From FACHB-1406 sp034189065 (GTDB lineage: Bacteria > Cyanobacteriota > Cyanobacteriia > Cyanobacteriales > Spirulinaceae): a stretch of DNA of 8,642 bases. Shown here piece after piece: positions 5,997-8,642 of this stretch (the first letter of the stretch is position 1; every line of letters starts with the position of its first letter). Made by a program: the position numbers and the translations under genes. Location of the stretch: NCBI GenBank assembly GCA_034189065.1, contig JAXHVQ010000193.1, forward strand, positions 1 to 8,642, given 5' to 3'. Below the pieces are notes generated by a model. That model did not search any database and was not told where the DNA came from. It saw nothing but the letters and a program-made list of their open reading frames with translations.

Positions 5997-7022
5997 ATGA
6001 ACCACCCGCTTTTTTCAGATCCCCAAGAAATCACAGCCGATTTTCCCTTCGTCCGCCCCGATCTCTCCGTTGTCGTTCCCATTTATAACGAAGTCGATAG
6101 CATCCCGCGACTGCTCGAGGCGATCGCTTCGAGCCTCCAAGATACAGCGCTCAGTTACGAATTAATTTGCGTTGATGATGGTTCGAGCGATGGTTCGGTT
6201 GCCTTACTCAGGGAGAAAGTTCGGACTGAACCCAATCTGCGCGTCGTTGTCCTGCGCCGCAACTACGGGCAAACCGCAGCCATGTCAGCCGGATTTAACC
6301 ATGCTAGAGGGCGCGCAATTGTCACCCTAGACGGGGATTTGCAAAACGATCCTGCTGATATTCCCCTCCTGCTAGCTAAACTCGAAGAGGGATACGATCT
6401 CGTCAGCGGGTGGCGAGAGAATCGCCAGGATGCCGCCCTCACGCGCTTGCTACCCTCAAAAATTGCCAATTGGCTCATTGCTAAGATAACCGGTGTTAAA
6501 ATTCACGATTATGGCTGTTCGCTGAAAGCCTATCGTTCGGAATTAGTTGCGGACATGAATCTTTATGGGGAATTACATCGCTTTTTACCCGCTTTAGCGT
6601 TTATTGAAGGAGCCAAAATCACTGAAATTCCCGTGCGTCACCACGCCCGTCGCTACGGACAGAGTAAGTATGGTTTGGGGCGAACGTTTCGCGTCGTTCT
6701 GGATTTGTTAACTGTCTTTTTTATGAAGAAATTCTTAACGCGCCCGATGCACGTTTTTGGCTTTTTCGGTCTTTTGTCGGCGATCGCGGGGATTCTTTTA
6801 GGACTGTATCTGACGATCGCGAAATTAGGGTTTGGAGAAGATATTGGCGATCGCCCTTTACTCATCTTGTCCGTAGTCTTACTTTTGGCTGGAGTCCAGT
6901 TATTTAGTTTCGGTTTATTGGGCGAACTGCTAATGCGGACATACCACGAGTCTCAAGGCAGGCCGATTTATCGCGTCCGCGAAGTCCTTGAATCCCATCG
7001 GCAGGAGGCATCTAGCAGTTGA
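5997..7022 (+). CDS. Family 2 glycosyltransferase, polyprenyl-phosphate type (DPM1/GtrB-like)
   Basis: A 341-residue membrane-anchored enzyme expected to move a sugar from a nucleotide donor to a polyprenyl phosphate on the cytoplasmic face. The GT-A domain (about 22-235) has SVVVPIYNE (24-32), the nucleotide-binding D60-D61 in CVDDGSSDGS, and the metal-binding D112-G-D114 followed by LQNDP. HARRYGQSKYGL (216-227) is the usual motif before the membrane part. Two C-terminal helices at about 251-275 and 287-312 match the GtrB layout. The donor sugar cannot be told. The ATG at 5997 has no good ribosome binding site; the tnpB element ends 33 bases upstream, so the native leader is probably disturbed. 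The membrane protein at 3420 is a likely former operon partner. Confidence 0.9.
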   Translation: MNHPLFSDPQEITADFPFVRPDLSVVVPIYNEVDSIPRLLEAIASSLQDTALSYELICVDDGSSDGSVALLREKVRTEPNLRVVVLRRNYGQTAAMSAGFNHARGRAIVTLDGDLQNDPADIPLLLAKLEEGYDLVSGWRENRQDAALTRLLPSKIANWLIAKITGVKIHDYGCSLKAYRSELVADMNLYGELHRFLPALAFIEGAKITEIPVRHHARRYGQSKYGLGRTFRVVLDLLTVFFMKKFLTRPMHVFGFFGLLSAIAGILLGLYLTIAKLGFGEDIGDRPLLILSVVLLLAGVQLFSFGLLGELLMRTYHESQGRPIYRVREVLESHRQEASSS

Positions 7023-7142
7023 GCGTTTTAGAACTTAAATCTAGAAAGCATCAAACTTTTACAAAGAATAAGTTGGGAAGGTAAATTCTCAAATAGATAT
7101 TAATATTAAAAGTTCTTTTTTGACTTCTCCAGTCCGTACAAA

Positions 7143-7174
7143 ATTTGGCAAAATAGTAAGGTAGTCCGCCAAAT
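7143..7174. repeat. Inverted repeat upstream of the Uma2 gene
   Basis: Perfect 7-bp inverted repeat ATTTGGC (7143-7149) / GCCAAAT (7168-7174) with an 18-base loop, ending 14 bases before the ATG at 7189. It could be an operator or a leader hairpin. The upstream part of the 166-base gap (7023-7142) is A+T-rich with no convincing promoter or terminator. Confidence 0.4.
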
Positions 7175-7188
7175 CTGCGAGGTCGTCC

Positions 7189-8019
7189 ATGACCCAAAGC
7201 CTCAACCCAACCATTTTACCCCCTCCATTCCCCGACCATACTCAACTCCCCGACGAAGATGGTTCATTTGTGAAGAACTTTCAAGAACATCCCCAAAGCA
7301 TCGTACTCACCGACTCCCTCACCCCAATTTTAGAACGCCTACACCCTGACGGACAATATGCCATCGGTCAAGACTGCGGCATCTATTGGCGACAAGCCGA
7401 CCCCCCCGAGCGCGGTGCCGAAGCGCCCGACTGGTTCTACATCCCCGGCGTTCCCCCCAAAGTCAACGGCGAAATTCGCCGCTCCTATGTCCTATGGCGA
7501 GAGTATATCGCTCCAGCCATTGTCTTAGAATTCGCTTCGGGCGACGGTTCTGCTGAAAGGGATAAAACGTCCCTACTTTTAGCTTCAAGGGAAAATACGC
7601 GACCCGGTAAATTTTGGGTTTACGAGCAAATCGCGCGCATTCCCTACTACGCCATCTACCAAATCAGTAACGAACAGTTAGAAGTGTACCGACTTATTGG
7701 CGGCAACTACCAACAGCAAAAGGCGAACGCGCGAGGACACTATTTCATCGAGCCGCTGGGTGTCGAATTGGGCGTATGGCAAGGCAACTATCAAAATCAA
7801 ACCCAAGGTTGGTTGCGCTGGTGGGATGAGGAAGGCAATCTCTTGTTAACTGGCAGCGAACGGGCTGAAAAAGCCGAACAGGAAAGAGATGAGGAGGCTT
7901 TCGCTCGGCGAGAAGCGATTCCCCGACTTCTCGACCTTGGATTGACCGTGGAGCAAATCGCCGAGGCATTAAGTCTGCCAATTGAGGATGTGCGGCGCAT
8001 TAGTACGCCGATGGAGTAA
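7189..8019 (+). CDS. Uma2 family (DUF820) PD-(D/E)XK nuclease-like protein
   Basis: A 276-residue member of the Uma2/DUF820 family, which is greatly expanded in cyanobacteria and has a restriction-endonuclease-like fold with no settled cellular function. Candidate active-site residues are D81 in EAPDWFYIPGVPP and E114 in PAIVLEFASGDGS, with K126 or K141 as the lysine. GKFWVYEQ (140-147), YYAIY (153-157) and PLGVELGVWQG (189-199) are typical of the longer subgroup. The C-terminal part has a charged helix (about 222-242) and a helix-turn-helix-like LGLTVEQIAEALSLPIEDVRRI (250-271). GAGG at 7179-7182 is a ribosome binding site 6 bases before the ATG. No toxin/antitoxin or methylase partner is adjacent. 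Family firm, role unknown. Confidence 0.88.
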   Translation: MTQSLNPTILPPPFPDHTQLPDEDGSFVKNFQEHPQSIVLTDSLTPILERLHPDGQYAIGQDCGIYWRQADPPERGAEAPDWFYIPGVPPKVNGEIRRSYVLWREYIAPAIVLEFASGDGSAERDKTSLLLASRENTRPGKFWVYEQIARIPYYAIYQISNEQLEVYRLIGGNYQQQKANARGHYFIEPLGVELGVWQGNYQNQTQGWLRWWDEEGNLLLTGSERAEKAEQERDEEAFARREAIPRLLDLGLTVEQIAEALSLPIEDVRRISTPME

Positions 8020-8044
8020 TTGCCAAATTGCCATCGGTGACAAG

Positions 8045-8108
8045 TTAAGGCTAAACTTAGCAAGCTATGTTTGACCGTTTGACAAGGGAACGGAGTTTTA
8101 GCCCTTAA
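8045..8108. terminator. Structured element between Uma2 and the NUDIX remnant, possible bidirectional terminator
   Basis: TTAAGGCTAAACT (8045-8057) pairs with AGTTTTAGCCCTTAA (8094-8108) with two one-base bulges. Inside it CCGTT (8075-8079) pairs with AACGG (8089-8093), directly abutting the outer right arm. A weak TCTTTTAG follows on the plus strand. It lies between convergent genes, so a shared terminator is plausible; a small palindromic repeat element is the alternative. Confidence 0.4.
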
Positions 8109-8132
8109 TCTTTTAGGAATCTAGCCTTTTTT

Positions 8133-8465
8133 CTAGTCGAAATCCGTGGGTAGATTTTTGTGGCGGTAATGCTCAAAAAATCGAGTAATTTGAGAGTTAA
8201 CAGTCCGAGATACAGAAAGTTCGGGCAGGCTGTCTTCGTCGAAGAAATCTACTCCATCTGTTTCTAAACTTTGAGTTGGCGAACCGCTTATAATTTCACA
8301 GTGAAAAAACAATTTATAAACGTGGTATGGAAAAGGCGGAATGTGGGGATGTTTACTTCTGTCATAGACTGCTAGTAATTTAACGACTTTAGTGCTGAAA
8401 CCTGATTCTTCGTATATCTCTCGAATAACAGCTTCGCTAGGTGACTCATTGAAAATGCTCCCACG
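8133..8465 (-). pseudogene. NUDIX hydrolase, C-terminal fragment (N-terminus lost)
   Basis: The minus strand reads 110 residues to the TAG at 8133-8135 with no ATG, GTG or TTG near its beginning. It opens inside the NUDIX box: E-SPSEAVI-RE-IY-EE-S-G-F fits Ex7REUxEExGU, so the metal-binding glutamates are kept, but the preceding LPGG part and roughly the first half of the enzyme are missing. Then come KLLAVYDRSKHPH, YHVYKLFFHCEI, ETDGVDFF and LPELSVSRT, matching YjhB-like NUDIX hydrolases that hydrolyse nucleoside diphosphate derivatives. The frame stays open to 8507 but that stretch is not NUDIX-like, and TGA follows at 8508-8510. The break point coincides with the start of an IS630-type element, the likely cause of the truncation. 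Confidence 0.75.
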
Positions 8466-8546
8466 TATAGCGTTTTTATTTGATTTGTAAAATCTTGACT
8501 TCGGAATTCACCAGGGGAAGAATAAGTAGGTGGGCATAAATAAGTG

Positions 8547-8552
8547 TATAAT
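8547..8552 (+). promoter_or_regulatory. -10 box upstream of the transposase
   Basis: TATAAT at 8547-8552, 30 bases before the transposase ATG. There is no good -35 at the normal distance; TTGACT at 8495-8500 is much too far away. Weak support. Confidence 0.3.
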
Positions 8553-8582
8553 AATAAATTAGTTAGAAAAGGGAGTTGTTTT

Positions 8583-8642
8583 ATGCCAGCACAACTAAAA
8601 ATCCGTCTGAGCGACAGCGAAGAAAAGGAACTATTGGAATTA
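8583..8642 (+). CDS. Probable IS630 family transposase, first 20 residues (partial)
   Basis: Reads MPAQLKIRLSDSEEKELLEL and runs off the window. The opening MPA-x-L-x-IRL followed by an acidic helix resembles the N-terminal helix-turn-helix region of cyanobacterial IS630 transposases. GGGAG at 8571-8575 is a good ribosome binding site 7 bases before the ATG, supporting a real start. Only 20 residues are seen, so the family call rests on this motif and on the broken NUDIX gene beside it. Confidence 0.55.
   Translation, partial: MPAQLKIRLSDSEEKELLEL

Larger units (their letters stand above)
8466..8642 (+). mobile_element. Left end of an IS630-type insertion sequence (continues beyond window)
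   Basis: NUDIX similarity on the minus strand stops at about 8465, where the sequence becomes TATAGCG followed by a T-rich stretch. IS630/Tc1-mariner elements insert at TA, and TATA at 8466-8469 offers the expected target. The A+T-rich leader up to 8582 and the transposase start at 8583 fit an element left end. The right end and the rest of the NUDIX gene would lie beyond 8642. Exact terminus uncertain. Confidence 0.5.

Noticed and set aside
7030..7120. AGAACTT / AAGTTCTTTTTT as a terminator of the glycosyltransferase gene
   Set aside because: A T-run follows, but the arms are only 7 bp with a loop of about 73 bases, too open to be convincing.
7120..7148. TTGACT at 7120-7125 as -35 of a Uma2 promoter
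   Set aside because: No acceptable -10 box lies 16-18 bases downstream.

Overview
The window looks like a stretch of cyanobacterial chromosome. Thirteen copies of the octamer GCGATCGC (the HIP1 palindrome over-represented in many cyanobacterial genomes) are visible. The gene set fits too: an slr1659-type STAS protein, a LapA/DUF1049 membrane protein, CofH for the deazaflavin photolyase cofactor, a Uma2-family nuclease and a cyanobacterial-style TnpB. Genus and species cannot be fixed from the sequence.

Region by region. Positions 1-513 hold the C-terminal part of ribonuclease III (start lies outside the window). Positions 686-1033 encode a small STAS-domain regulator, convergent with pdxH (pyridoxamine 5'-phosphate oxidase, 1055-1699, minus). 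pdxH is divergent from a small LapA-domain membrane protein (1794-2150, plus), with a terminator-like hairpin between them. The LapA gene meets cofH (2147-3298, minus) tail to tail with overlapping stop codons. Divergent from cofH is a polytopic membrane protein of the lysylphosphatidylglycerol-synthase-TM/UPF0104 type (3420-4370), followed, after a transposon, by a family-2 polyprenyl-phosphate-type glycosyltransferase (5997-7022). These two same-strand envelope genes probably formed one unit for membrane or cell-surface glycoconjugates before they were separated.

The separating segment (4371-5996) is the most interesting part. It carries an IS200/IS605-type tnpB with intact catalytic and zinc residues and no tnpA. 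Its 3' end shows clear foldable structure typical of a right-end omega RNA, including a GCAA-capped hairpin inside a CGGGG/CCCCG clamp and a long terminal hairpin ending in TGTCAC. A natural guide would be read from the 33 bases just before the glycosyltransferase start. Upstream of tnpB lies what looks like the 3' tail and right end of a second, related element, followed by two further hairpins.

The right end (7189-8642) is accessory: a Uma2-family PD-(D/E)XK protein, then a NUDIX hydrolase gene on the minus strand that has lost its N-terminal part, apparently because an IS630-type element inserted into it. That element's transposase starts at 8583 and runs off the window. No CRISPR array, tRNA or rRNA was seen. 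No complete undescribed multi-gene system is evident; the strongest lead is the TnpB/omega-RNA locus with its extra upstream right-end-like sequence.
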